In this document: positions 24,784 to 33,080 of the stretch, piece after piece
Layout: each line of letters begins with the position of its first letter
Position numbering within the stretch: position 1 is the stretch's first letter
Assembly (NCBI RefSeq): GCF_014650875.1
Contig: NZ_BMVU01000041.1
Span: 1 to 64,000, forward strand
DNA length: 64,000 nt
Reading direction: 5' to 3'
DNA from: Streptomyces minutiscleroticus
Lineage (GTDB): Bacteria; Actinomycetota; Actinomycetes; Streptomycetales; Streptomycetaceae
The notes under the pieces: generated by a model
Told to the model about the DNA's origin: nothing
Seen by the model: the letters and a program-made list of their open reading frames with translations, nothing else
Databases searched by the model: none
Translations under genes and position numbers: made by a program

Positions 24784-26007
24784 ATGTCGTCGTTTCACGT
24801 TCTCATCGCCGGCGGAGGAATCGGGGGCCTCTGTCTGGCGCAGGGATTGAAGAAGGCCGGAATCAGCTGCGCCCTCTACGAGGCGGCCCCCGGCATCGTG
24901 CGCACCGGATACCGGCTGCACATGAACGCCACCGGCGGCGGCGCGCTGAAGGAGTGCCTCCCGGAGAACCTGTACGAGCTGTACATGCAGACCTCGCGGA
25001 TCGCACCGCGCCGCGAGGTGTTCGTCATGCTGGACAGTCAGTGCGAGGAGATCGGCGCGCGCCCCCACCTCGGGCCGCCGAACGACCCCGACTGCCCGCA
25101 CACCGCGGTCGACCGGCGCACGCTGCGCCAGATCATGTACACGGGCCTGGAGGACGTCGTCCACTTCGGCCGCACCGTCACCGGCTACGAGGAGGACGGC
25201 GACAAGGTCCGCCTGCTCTTCGCCGACGGCACCTCCGCCACCGGCGACGTGCTCGTCGCCGCGGACGGACTCCACTCCCCGGTACGCCGTCAGCGGCTGC
25301 CCGACATCCCCACGGTCGACACCGGCATGCGCTCCGTCGCGGCCCGCGTCCCGCTCACCGACGACCTGGTCGCGACCCTGCCCGAGGCCCTGTTCGACGG
25401 CTTCGTGCTGGCGAGTTCGGCGGACGGGGTCAACTTCTCCCTCGGTGCCTGGCAGCCCCGCCGCCCCGTCGCCGAGGCCGTCGCGGACCTCGCCCCGGAC
25501 GCGGACATCGACCACGTCGAGCCGTACATGATGGTCCACTGCGGCTTCACCGAAGGCAGCCCCTGCCTCGCCGGCGTCCCCGACCTGTGGAGCGCCGGCC
25601 CCGAGCAACTGCACTCCGTCATGCGCGAGGCCGTCCGCGGCTGGCACCCCGCCGTCGCCGAACTGGTCGAGCGCGCCGACCCGTCCACCCTCGCGCCCAT
25701 GTCGGTACGCCGCCTGGAGCCCGCCGACACCTGGGAGACCGGCCGCGTCACCTTCCTCGGCGACGCCATCCACGCGATGCCGCCCTCCTTCGGCTCCGGC
25801 GCCAACACCGCCCTGCGCGACGCGGCGTCCCTGGCCGGCGCCCTGGACCGGGCGGTCAACGGCGGCGGCGACCTGCTGCGGGAGATCGCCGCCTACGAGC
25901 AGGACATGCGCGCCGAGGTCTGGCCGATCTTCCGCGCCTCGGCCGACCCGCGCTCCTTCGAGCAGGCCGACTTCCTGCCCAACGACGTTCCCGTCGCGAA
26001 CCGCTGA
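24784..26007 (+). CDS. FAD-dependent monooxygenase (class A, PHBH-like)
   Basis: The 407-residue product shows the three flavin/NAD(P)H motifs of single-component hydroxylases. These are GxGxxG in VLIAGGGIGGLCLAQGL (residues 5-21), the DG motif in VLVAADGLHSPVRR (near 160) and the GD motif in VTFLGDAIHAMPPSFGSGAN (near 323-342). No membrane segment is seen. These enzymes hydroxylate aromatic or polyketide substrates using O2. It forms a likely operon with the hydrolase 37 bases downstream and is divergent from a LysR regulator, suggesting ring hydroxylation followed by hydrolysis. Confidence 0.93.
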   Translation: MSSFHVLIAGGGIGGLCLAQGLKKAGISCALYEAAPGIVRTGYRLHMNATGGGALKECLPENLYELYMQTSRIAPRREVFVMLDSQCEEIGARPHLGPPNDPDCPHTAVDRRTLRQIMYTGLEDVVHFGRTVTGYEEDGDKVRLLFADGTSATGDVLVAADGLHSPVRRQRLPDIPTVDTGMRSVAARVPLTDDLVATLPEALFDGFVLASSADGVNFSLGAWQPRRPVAEAVADLAPDADIDHVEPYMMVHCGFTEGSPCLAGVPDLWSAGPEQLHSVMREAVRGWHPAVAELVERADPSTLAPMSVRRLEPADTWETGRVTFLGDAIHAMPPSFGSGANTALRDAASLAGALDRAVNGGGDLLREIAAYEQDMRAEVWPIFRASADPRSFEQADFLPNDVPVANR

Positions 26008-26044
26008 TCCCCCCGCACACCCGCCTACTTCTTGGAGAAGCCCC

Positions 26045-26938
26045 ATGCCCGTGGTCGAGGACATCGAGTTCACCGTTGACGGCATCACCCTGCGCGGCCG
26101 GCTGACCCGCCCCGACGACGTCGAGGGGCCGCTGCCCGTCGTCATCCTGCAGGGCGGCCTCGGCGGACCGGCCGAGTCGATGAAGTTCCAGGCCCAGGGC
26201 TTCGCCGAGCAGGGACTTGCCTGTCTGGCGTACGACCACCGCTGCACCGGGTACAGCGGCGGCGAGCCCCGCCAGCTGTTCGACCCCTGGCAGCAGTGCC
26301 GCGACCTGCGGCACGTCATCACCCACCTGACCCTGCGCGACGACATCGACGGCGACCGCATCGGCCTGTGGGGGATCAGCATCGGCGGCGCCAACTCCCT
26401 GTTCGTCGCCGCCACCGACACCCGCGTCAAGGCCGTCTCGGCGATCATCCCGCCGGTCAGCGGCTGGAGCGCCCGCAAGCTGCAGCCCGCCGACACCCTC
26501 GCGGAGTTGGAGGCGCTCATCCCTGTGGACCGTCAGGCGCAGGCCAAGGGTGAGCCGGCCAGGACCATCCGGCTCCACGGCGAGCCCGCGCCCGGCGACC
26601 CCGTCATGTTCAGCGACGAGGAGGGGCTGGAGTTCGTCGAGAACATGATCCACAACCTGCCGAGCTTCAAGAACGCCATCACCGTCTCCACCCTGGACCA
26701 CCTCTTCGAGATGGAGGTCCGCGCCTACGCCGAGCGCATCACCCGGCCCACGCTGATGATCCTCGCCAGCCAGGACACCGTGGCACCGGTCGAGGAGGCA
26801 CGGGAGATGTTCGAGCGCATCCCCGAGCCGAAGGAGCTCATCGAGTACCCCGGCCAGCACTACGAGATCCTCTCGAACCACTTCGGCGAGATCATCGCCC
26901 GCTCGGCGAAGTGGATGGCCGAGACGCTCGCCCAGTAG
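26045..26938 (+). CDS. Alpha/beta hydrolase (dienelactone-hydrolase/YcjY-like)
   Basis: The ATG at 26045 follows TTGGAGAAGCCCC. The 297-residue product has an N-terminal beta strand pair (FTVDGITLRGRL), the oxyanion loop ILQGGLGGPAESM, and YDHRCTGYSGG. Its nucleophile elbow is LWGISIGGANSL (GxSxG), followed by an acid near LILASQDTVAP and His in YPGQHYEIL. It probably hydrolyses a product of the upstream monooxygenase. Operon end is marked by a strong hairpin at 26957. Confidence 0.9.
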   Translation: MPVVEDIEFTVDGITLRGRLTRPDDVEGPLPVVILQGGLGGPAESMKFQAQGFAEQGLACLAYDHRCTGYSGGEPRQLFDPWQQCRDLRHVITHLTLRDDIDGDRIGLWGISIGGANSLFVAATDTRVKAVSAIIPPVSGWSARKLQPADTLAELEALIPVDRQAQAKGEPARTIRLHGEPAPGDPVMFSDEEGLEFVENMIHNLPSFKNAITVSTLDHLFEMEVRAYAERITRPTLMILASQDTVAPVEEAREMFERIPEPKELIEYPGQHYEILSNHFGEIIARSAKWMAETLAQ

Positions 26939-26956
26939 CACCGCACACCGTTCCCA

Positions 26957-26991
26957 CCGCGCGCCCGGCCCGTTCGCGGCCGGGCGCGCGG
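26957..26991 (+). terminator. Intrinsic terminator after the monooxygenase-hydrolase operon
   Basis: CCGCGCGCCCGGCC (26957-26970) pairs perfectly with GGCCGGGCGCGCGG (26978-26991) over a 7-base loop. It begins 19 bases after the stop codon. No T-run follows, as is common in Streptomyces. Confidence 0.75.
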
Positions 26992-27092
26992 CTCCGCCCG
27001 TGCGTCCACCCGCGCCACCGGGCGACCGATCCACCGAGAGGCCCCTCAGGACGCGTCCCGCCCCGTCGGCCGACTCCCACGTCGGCGGAGAC

Positions 27093-27475
27093 GAGGAGGG
27101 TGCTGCTGCCGCTGGTCGGCGGCGCGTTCCTCGTCGTGCTCGGCGAGCCGATCCTCGGCGTCGCCGTTCCGTCGATCATGCGCGACCTGGACGTCAGCGC
27201 CAGCACCGCCCAGTGGGCCGCCAACGCCTGCATGCCGACCATGGCGACCGCCATCCCCACCGGCGGTTCCTGCTGCGCCGCGTGGGCGCCCGGCGGCTCT
27301 TCGCCATCGCCATGGTCCTGTTCAGCGTCGGCGTCCTGACGGCCGCGCCGACGCACCCCTTCGCCCTACTGGTCACCGCCCGTGTCGTCCAGGCGCGCGG
27401 CGCCGCGGTCATGACGCCCGTGCTGATGGCCACGGTCGCCGCCATGGTCCCGCCGGCTCCCGCTACCCGCACCGG
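27093..27475 (+). pseudogene. Frameshifted, truncated MFS multidrug transporter (EmrB/QacA type)
   Basis: In one frame: LLPLVGGAFLVVLGEPILGVAVPSIMRDL, then STAQWAANACMPTMATAIPT (to about 27265). A shift follows, and the next frame continues with FLLRRVGARRLFAIAMVLFSVG and FALLVTARVVQARGAAVMTP up to MVPPAP. These are helices 1-4 of DHA2-family drug/H+ antiporters. About 350 residues of the C-terminal side are missing; the sequence changes abruptly near 27475 into the antisense of a different gene. At least one frameshift and a large deletion make it non-functional. Confidence 0.75.
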
Positions 27476-28019
27476 GTCGAATGGTTTCTACAGCGAGCAC
27501 CCGGTCGAGAGGCTCTACGAGTTCCCTGATGGCCACAGCCGCGAGCCGCGCTGGAGCGTCACCTTCCGTCAAAGCGCTCACGTACTCGAGGGCCTCCGCA
27601 GGCGACAACGCCGGCAGTCTCCGGCGCAGGGTCCGCGCAGCGGGCTTGCGTCCGTGCGTTGCGGCGACTCCGCGTATCACGTCATGCAGATCGTCCACTG
27701 CGGTGCGTACCGGCAGACCCCGGATGCGGGCTCGGTAATCCGCCTCCCACTGCCCCGTTGCCGCGGAAACGACACCGATCCGGTGCAGTCCTCCGTCGAC
27801 GCGGTCGACCAGATACGGTCCATTGCCGACCAGCGCGAACCGCGGGTTGCGCGTGCGTACGAACTCCTCGGACTGCCAGGAGACGATCCAGACCAGCTCG
27901 TGCTCCTTCACATGAACCACGGCCGTACGCATCGCACCCGCATCCGTGGCCCGCCACTCCTGATAGTCGCGCTCCAACTGTTCCGCAACAGCCTGAACCG
28001 CGGCTTCTCGCTCGATCAC
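27366..28019 (-). CDS. YrhB/Imm35-like protein running into a rearranged 3' end
   Basis: From GTG 28019 the frame reads IEREAAVQAVAEQLERDYQE, then VHVKEHELVWIVSWQSEEFV, FALVGNGPYLVDRVDGGLH and ATGQWEADYRARIRG. The HE-WxxxWQS then GNGPYLVD pattern is that of YrhB/immunity-35 proteins. A helical C-terminal half follows. At about 27475 the frame enters the antisense of the MFS remnant and stops only at 27366, so the true 3' end may have been replaced by rearrangement. No ribosome site is evident at the GTG. Function may be toxin immunity; no toxin is adjacent. Confidence 0.6.
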   Translation of the reverse strand: MIEREAAVQAVAEQLERDYQEWRATDAGAMRTAVVHVKEHELVWIVSWQSEEFVRTRNPRFALVGNGPYLVDRVDGGLHRIGVVSAATGQWEADYRARIRGLPVRTAVDDLHDVIRGVAATHGRKPAARTLRRRLPALSPAEALEYVSALTEGDAPARLAAVAIRELVEPLDRVLAVETIRPGAGSGSRRDHGGDRGHQHGRHDRGAARLDDTGGDQ

Positions 28020-28200
28020 GATGCAGCATCCCGTACGGGCCCGAGACCCGACCAGCCAATTCCCGCTGCTCAAGACCGCGGAGAAGAGGGCCGGCAGGGT
28101 TCGCTGATCGATTTCAGGAATACGACAGCCGTGGAACGAGCGCTCCGCACCCGCACCGCCGCGCACCCGGACAACGTCGCATCGGGCTCCTGACCTGCCT

Positions 28201-28995
28201 TTACGATGGCGGCAGCTCAGTGTCGAGCCTGTCGGCGGGCACTCGTTCGATGCGGGTCCAGCCCTTCCAGCCCCGCTCCTCCAGGATCGCCAGCAGCCGC
28301 GCGGCGCCCGGTGAGGACTCGACCATGGTCGAGTCCAGCAGGTCGACGAACTGGTCGTCGATGCCGTCGTCACCGCCCACCTCGCCGGCCTCCACAGCGC
28401 GGATCATCAGGCGCTCCAGGAGGTCGGCGATCTCGACCATCCGCAGATCGTCCACCGGCCAGTCGAGTGCCTCGTCGAGAATGCCGTAGAGCTTCACCAT
28501 GTCGGGGTCGTCCAGCTCCTCGTGCTTCTTGGCGATCACGGCGTCGATCCGGTGCGGCACCTGGGCGGCGATCATGATCCAGGCGTCCCGCTCCATCTCG
28601 ATGTAGCGTTCCTCGACGCCGAGACCGCGTAGCCGGTCGAGGTAGTCCACGACGCTCTGCGGGAGTGCCAGGTGCTCACCGGCGGCGAGCCGGGCGAGTC
28701 GTCTGCGGGTGTCCTGCAGCCGCCGGATCTCGGCGCGCAGGTCCTTGTCGATCTCCTGGACGCCGCCGGCGAACTCCTCCGGGCCGGCGCCGAGGAGTTC
28801 CTGCACCCGGGCCAGCGGCACACCGGCGTCCGCAAGGCTGCGGATCCGGATCAGCCGCACGACCGCGGCAGCGTCGTAGATCCGGTATCCGGACCGGTCG
28901 CGCTCGGGCTCCGGCAGCAGCCCGATCTGGTGGTAGTGGCGTACCGCCCGTACCGTCACCCCTGCGTACGCCGCGAGCCGGCTGATGGTGAGCAT
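28201..28995 (-). CDS. MerR-family regulator of the adjacent ABC exporter
   Basis: The 264-residue product has a MerR HTH (LTISRLAAYAGVTVRAVRHY), wing DRSGYRIYDAAAVVRLIRI and a dimer helix, then a helical effector domain (e.g. IAAQVPHRIDAVIAKKHEEL). It is the last gene of a three-gene leftward cluster with the exporter permease (15-base gap) and ATPase. The promoter upstream of the ATPase has a long spacer with a dyad, fitting MerR-type activation. This is a likely drug-inducible export unit. Confidence 0.92.
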   Translation of the reverse strand: MLTISRLAAYAGVTVRAVRHYHQIGLLPEPERDRSGYRIYDAAAVVRLIRIRSLADAGVPLARVQELLGAGPEEFAGGVQEIDKDLRAEIRRLQDTRRRLARLAAGEHLALPQSVVDYLDRLRGLGVEERYIEMERDAWIMIAAQVPHRIDAVIAKKHEELDDPDMVKLYGILDEALDWPVDDLRMVEIADLLERLMIRAVEAGEVGGDDGIDDQFVDLLDSTMVESSPGAARLLAILEERGWKGWTRIERVPADRLDTELPPS

Positions 28996-29010
28996 GGGTC
29001 TCAGACTGCC

Positions 29011-29772
29011 TCAGGCGACCTTCCGGCGATAGGTGGCCATCGCAAGCACGTACGCCGCGACGAGGGTGCCCGCGCACCAGGCGAGGGCGGTCCAGATGTC
29101 GTCGCCGACCGGCCGCTGGGCGAACAGGTCGCGGATCGTGTTGACGATGGACGTCACCGGCTGGTGCTCGGCGAAGGCGCGCACCGGGCCGGGCATGGTC
29201 TGCGTCGGCACGAACGCCGAGCTGACGAACGGCAGGAAGACGAGCGGGTAGGCGAAGGCGCCCGCGCCCTCGACCGAGGTCGCGGAAAGCCCGGGGATCA
29301 CGGCGAGCCAGGTCAAAGCCAGGGTGAACAGGAACAGGATGCCGGCGACCGCGAGCCATGCCGGCAGTCCTGCCCCGGTGCGGAAGCCCATGAGCAGCGC
29401 GACGCCCACGACGATCACGAGCGAGATCAGGTTGGCGACCAGCGAGGTGAGGACGTGCGCCCACAGCACACCTGAGCGTGCGATCGGCATGGACCGGAAG
29501 CGCTCGAAGATGCCGCCCTTCATGTCGGTGAACAGCCGGTAGGCGGTGTAGGAGATGCCCGACGCGACGGTGATGAGCAGGATGCCGGGCAGCATGTAGT
29601 TCACGTACGGAACCGACCCGGTGTCGATCGCGCCGCCGAACACGTAGACGAACATCAGCATCATGGCGACGGGCGTGATGACGGTCGTGATGACGGTGTC
29701 CACGCTGCGCGTGACATGGCGCAGGGTCCGCCCCGTGAGCACGGCGGTGTCGGCGAAGAAGTACGTGGTCAT
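29011..29772 (-). CDS. ABC-2 type exporter permease (DrrB-like)
   Basis: The 253-residue product has six predicted helices (e.g. VITPVAMMLMFVYVFGG, LPGILLITVASGISYTAYRL, LISLVIVVGVALLMGF, ILFLFTLALTWLAVIP, WCAGTLVAAYVLAMATY). It also contains the ABC-2 signature-like region FERFRSMPIARSGVLWAHVL and EHQPVTSIVNTIRDL. Its ATG overlaps the stop of the ATPase gene (ATGA), so the two are coupled. Family members export anthracyclines and other hydrophobic drugs. Confidence 0.93.
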   Translation of the reverse strand: MTTYFFADTAVLTGRTLRHVTRSVDTVITTVITPVAMMLMFVYVFGGAIDTGSVPYVNYMLPGILLITVASGISYTAYRLFTDMKGGIFERFRSMPIARSGVLWAHVLTSLVANLISLVIVVGVALLMGFRTGAGLPAWLAVAGILFLFTLALTWLAVIPGLSATSVEGAGAFAYPLVFLPFVSSAFVPTQTMPGPVRAFAEHQPVTSIVNTIRDLFAQRPVGDDIWTALAWCAGTLVAAYVLAMATYRRKVA

Positions 29773-30584
29773 CCTTGTCCCCCCAGGTGTTCCGTGTCGG
29801 CGGCGTCGCTGTTGTCGCCGCCGATGATCGCGAGGAAGATCTCCTCCAGGGTCGGCTGCTTCTCGACGTACTCGACCGTGGCGGGCGGGAAGAGCCGCTT
29901 GAGTTCGGCGAGCGTGCCGTTCGCGATGATCCGGCCCTGGTGGAGGATGGCGATCCGGTCGGCGAGTTGCTCGGCCTCGTCCAGGTACTGCGTGGTGAGC
30001 AACACGGTCGTGCCGGAGCCGGCGAGTTCCTTGACGGCTCGCCACACCTCGATGCGCGCCTCGGGGTCGAGACCGGTCGTCGGCTCGTCCAGGAAGATCA
30101 CCGGTGGATCGCCGACGAGGCTCATCGCGATGTCCAGCCGGCGGCGCATCCCACCCGAATACGTGGACACCTTCCGGCTGCCGGCCTCGGTCAGTGAGAA
30201 ACGCCCCAGCAGGTCGTCCGCGACGGCGCCCGGGTCCTTGAGGTGGCGCAGCCTGGCGACGAGCACGAGGTTCTCCCGGCCGCTGAGGATCTCGTCGACG
30301 GCCGCGAACTGCCCGGTGAGACTGAGGGACTCCCGCACGTTCGCCGGTTGCGCGGCGACGTCGAAGCCGTGAACGCCCGCCGTCCCCGCATTGGCCTTCA
30401 GGAGCGTGGCGAGGATCCTCACGATCGTGGTCTTGCCCGCCCCGTTGGAGCCCAGCAGGGCGAAGATGCTGCCCCGCGCCACGTCGAAGTCCACGCCGCG
30501 CAGCACTTCGCGCTTCCCGTACGACTTCTCCAGACCCCGCACGCGTATCGCCGGATGGGCGGTCGATCGGGTCGTCATGGTCAT
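29769..30584 (-). CDS. ABC exporter ATP-binding protein (DrrA-like)
   Basis: The 271-residue product has Walker A GSNGAGKT (residues about 45-52), a Q-loop in SLTGQFAAVDEIL, ABC signature YSGGMRRRLDIAMSL, Walker B VIFLDEPTTGLDP and the H-loop region LLTTQYLDEAEQLAD. The C-terminal tail has the DrrA-type extension (ATVEYVEKQPTLEEIFLAI). GGAGGC lies 4 bases before ATG 30584; ATG 30578 is equally possible. First gene of the exporter operon. Confidence 0.95.
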   Translation of the reverse strand: MTMTTRSTAHPAIRVRGLEKSYGKREVLRGVDFDVARGSIFALLGSNGAGKTTIVRILATLLKANAGTAGVHGFDVAAQPANVRESLSLTGQFAAVDEILSGRENLVLVARLRHLKDPGAVADDLLGRFSLTEAGSRKVSTYSGGMRRRLDIAMSLVGDPPVIFLDEPTTGLDPEARIEVWRAVKELAGSGTTVLLTTQYLDEAEQLADRIAILHQGRIIANGTLAELKRLFPPATVEYVEKQPTLEEIFLAIIGGDNSDAADTEHLGGQG

Positions 30585-30635
30585 CTGCCTCCTTCGGAGA
30601 GCTGTCCGGGCGGGTGCGAGGAAGCTCCTGCCGGA

Positions 30636-30667
30636 AGGATGGAGGGCTGACCCAGCGTCAGGGTCAA
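30636..30667 (-). promoter_or_regulatory. Candidate MerR-controlled promoter of the ABC exporter operon
   Basis: On the minus strand TTGACC (30667-30662) is followed after about 20 bases by CATCCT (30641-30636). The inverted repeat TGACCC-N7-GGGTCA (30648-30666) overlaps the -35 and fills the spacer. A long spacer plus dyad fits activation by the MerR protein encoded at the operon's end. The distance to the ATPase start (30584) is about 50 bases. Confidence 0.55.
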
Positions 30668-30715
30668 GCCCGCTCCGACCGCGGCGCCCGGATCGCCCGC
30701 TTCGACGGCGAGCAG

Positions 30716-30935
30716 TTCCCCCCCCCCGCAGACGCGGAACCGTCTGCCCCGCCGGAAAGCGGTCGAGCTGCTCGTGCAGGACGTCGACGCCGCGTCGCCC
30801 GGTGGAGGAGGCGATGAGGTCTGCGGGCGCGGGGGCCTCGTAGGCGGAGAACAGCCGCCGTCACATCTCCTGGCTGCGGGGTTCGGAGTCGATCAGTGTG
30901 CCGTCGAGGTCGAAGAGGGCGGCCGCGATGTACAG
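30716..30935 (-). pseudogene. Remnant of a HAD-family phosphatase
   Basis: On the minus strand YIAAALFDLDGTLIDSEPRS (about 30929-30870) is the N-terminal HAD motif DxDGT with its nucleophile Asp. It is soon interrupted by a TGA. A shifted frame continues with LFSAYEAPAPADLIASSTGRRG and VDVLHEQLDRFPAGQ (to about 30735), and the sequence ends at a run of ten Cs. The rest of the enzyme (Lys and DD motifs) is absent. It is broken by at least a stop and a frame change. Confidence 0.55.
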
Positions 30936-31064
30936 GGTGAAGGCCGCTTCGGCCTGTGCTGTCCTGGGCACGCCGGTTGCGGCGGCCGCGGCGCTCGGAC
31001 CGCTGCCGTCGCGCACGTCCTCCGCGCAGACCGGTACGGGCTCGGCTCCTTGCGGCGCCGCGCG

Positions 31065-31808
31065 TCAGAGCTGGGAGCCGCCGCCGTCCACGGCGAGTTC
31101 GGCGCCGGTGGTGAAGGTTGCCTCGAAGGCGAGGAACACCACCGCCCTGGCGACTTCGGCGGGGGTGTCCAGGCGCAGCATGGGGTTGTCGGCGGCCATC
31201 TGCGCCTTGGTCTGCTCGGCGGCCTGCCTCGGCATCGACTTCTCCAGGATGCCGGAGTCGATCGGGTCGGGGCTGACCGCGTTGACGCGGATGCCCCGCG
31301 GGAGCAGCTCCCGGGCCAGGCTGCGGGTCATCGAGCGCAGCGCCGCCTTGCCCGCCGCGTACGCGCTGAGCATCGGAAGCCCCAGTACGTTGACGACCGA
31401 CGTGGTGAGCACCACGCCGCCGTCCTCGGCCAGTAGCGGAGCGAGCTTCTGCACCGTGAAGTAGGGGCCCTTGGCGTTGACGGCCATCAGCTGGTCGAAG
31501 AGCTCTTCGCTGGTCTCCTCGAACGGCGCGAAGCCGTTGACACCCGCGTTGGCGAACAGGGCGTCGACCGTGCCGAACCTGGTCTTCACCCGGTCGGCCA
31601 GCGCCTCGATGTCGGGCAGCGAGGCGGCGTCGCTGCGGACCGCGACCGCGTTGCCGCCGAGCCGGTCGCGGGCTGCGTCCAGGGCGGTCCGGTTGCGTCC
31701 GGTGATCAGCACGCGTGCCCCTTCGTCCACGAGCAGCTGCGCGGTGGCCAGGCCGAAACCGCTGCTGCCACCGGTGATCACTACGTTCCTGCCCTCGTAC
31801 TTGCCCAT
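31065..31808 (-). CDS. SDR oxidoreductase (classical)
   Basis: The 247-residue product has VVITGGSSGFGLATAQLL (TGxxxGxG), DALFANAGVNGF (NAG), catalytic Ser in LTTSVVNVLG and YAAGKAALRSM (YxxxK), then VNAVSPDPIDSGI and the C-terminal LAVDGGGSQL. Length and ending are those of an intact classical SDR. It lies divergent from a LysR gene with an operator-like dyad between them, a common quinone/aldehyde-stress module. Start ATG 31808. Confidence 0.94.
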   Translation of the reverse strand: MGKYEGRNVVITGGSSGFGLATAQLLVDEGARVLITGRNRTALDAARDRLGGNAVAVRSDAASLPDIEALADRVKTRFGTVDALFANAGVNGFAPFEETSEELFDQLMAVNAKGPYFTVQKLAPLLAEDGGVVLTTSVVNVLGLPMLSAYAAGKAALRSMTRSLARELLPRGIRVNAVSPDPIDSGILEKSMPRQAAEQTKAQMAADNPMLRLDTPAEVARAVVFLAFEATFTTGAELAVDGGGSQL

Positions 31809-31933
31809 GGCGGACACACTCCATCTGCGAGAAACGGCTGTGGGATTCGGTCCGGCCGGTCGCTCCCGGCCCGACATCATCGAGTCAACAACCGCCCCCG
31901 GCCGGGCGTCCAAGACCCGTTTCGCACCCCGTC

Positions 31934-31948
31934 ATGCAGAAACTGCAT
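31934..31948. promoter_or_regulatory. LysR-type operator between divergent SDR and LysR genes
   Basis: ATGCAG-AAA-CTGCAT is a perfect inverted repeat and fits the T-N11-A LysR box. It lies 19 bases upstream of the LysR ATG, where it could both autorepress and activate the SDR gene. Confidence 0.6.
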
Positions 31949-31966
31949 CACGAGTAGGCTGCCGGT

Positions 31967-32893
31967 ATGACCACCGAAGTCCCGTCCTCCACCCCGCCCG
32001 GTCCCGGCCCGGACCTGGATCTGCGACTGGTCCGGTACTTCACGGTCGTGGCCGAGCATCTGAACTTCGCCCGGGCGGCCGCCGCGCTGCACGTCGCCCA
32101 GCCCTCCCTGAGCCGGCAGATCCAGCGGCTGGAGGACGCCCTCGGCGTACGCCTGCTGGAGCGCACCACCCAGGGCAGCCGCCTCACCGCGGCCGGCGCG
32201 GCCTTCCTCCCGCGGGCCCAGACGCTCCTGCACACGGCCCACCAGGCGGTGCTCACCGCACGCGCCGCCGCGCCGCCCCGCACGATCACCATCGGCTACG
32301 TCGAGGACCTCCTCGTCACCCCCGCGGTACGGGACCTGCGCCGCCGCCATCCCGAGGCCCACGTCCGCACCCGCCACCTGGACTGGGACGAGGCCCGCGC
32401 CCTGCCCGAGGGCCGGGTCGACGCACTCGTCGTGCGCACCCCGCTCCCGGTTCCGGGCGACGGCCTCGACGTGACCGTCCTCTACGACGAGCCCCGGGCA
32501 CTCCTCGTGCCCGCCTCCCACCACCTCGCCGGCCGGGAGTCGGTCACCCTGGACGACTTCGCCGACGAACCCCTGGTGGCCTGCGCGGGCATGGCCGCGC
32601 TGTGGACCGGTTTCTGGCGGTTCGACCCCCGCCCGGACGGCAGCCGCGCACCGCTCGGCCCCCTGCTCGTGGACACCTTCGAGGACAAGCTCGAAGCCGT
32701 CGCCGACAAACGGGCCGTCGCCCTCGTGCCGGCCGACGACCGGCGCTGCACACTCCGCGACGACCTCGCCACCGTCCCCGTCGAGGGGATCGAGCCCTGC
32801 CAGGTGGTCGTCGCCACCCGCTCCGCGGACGCCAACCCGCTCGTCGCCCACTTCCGTGAATCCGCCAAGAACCTTCTCGTCCGCGCAGCCTGA
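31967..32893 (+). CDS. LysR-family transcriptional regulator
   Basis: The 308-residue product has a proline-rich lead (STPPGPGPD), then the LysR HTH (LRLVRYFTVVAEHLNFARAA then VAQPSLSRQIQRLED), and an effector domain beginning ITIGYVEDLLVTPAVRDL. It contains DTFEDKLEAVADKRAVALVP. Divergent from the SDR gene, which it probably controls through the dyad at 31934. Confidence 0.94.
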   Translation: MTTEVPSSTPPGPGPDLDLRLVRYFTVVAEHLNFARAAAALHVAQPSLSRQIQRLEDALGVRLLERTTQGSRLTAAGAAFLPRAQTLLHTAHQAVLTARAAAPPRTITIGYVEDLLVTPAVRDLRRRHPEAHVRTRHLDWDEARALPEGRVDALVVRTPLPVPGDGLDVTVLYDEPRALLVPASHHLAGRESVTLDDFADEPLVACAGMAALWTGFWRFDPRPDGSRAPLGPLLVDTFEDKLEAVADKRAVALVPADDRRCTLRDDLATVPVEGIEPCQVVVATRSADANPLVAHFRESAKNLLVRAA

Positions 32894-32966
32894 CGCGCCC
32901 GGGGTTCCGGGCGGCCCACCTTATGTGGCCGAGCCGGACGTGAGAGCAGAACCTGCGTCTGGCGCG

Positions 32967-33050
32967 CCCCGCCTGCTTGGCGGCCGCCGCGACGGCCGCC
33001 CGCTTCGCGGGGTCGGGGAAGCGCAGATTCATTGCTTCGGGCTCTGACAT
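32967..33050 (-). pseudogene. N-terminal stub of a toxin-antitoxin antitoxin (DUF1778/RHH-like)
   Basis: From ATG 33050 the frame reads MSEPEAMNLRFPDPAKRAAV then AAAAKQAG, the conserved beginning of small Streptomyces antitoxins whose next segment normally runs VSMQEYI. Here the sequence turns into Arg-rich residues (RARRRFCSH) and the remaining ~50 residues and the toxin gene are missing. The operator-like dyad directly upstream is intact. Confidence 0.5.
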
Positions 33051-33053
33051 GGC

Positions 33054-33080
33054 CCCCGTGGTACCAGCGGTACCACGGGG
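33054..33080. promoter_or_regulatory. Perfect inverted repeat upstream of the antitoxin stub
   Basis: CCCCGTGGTACC (33054-33065) and GGTACCACGGGG (33069-33080) are exact reverse complements separated by AGC. It touches the ribosome-site region of the antitoxin ATG at 33050, as expected for autorepression by a toxin-antitoxin complex. Confidence 0.65.
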
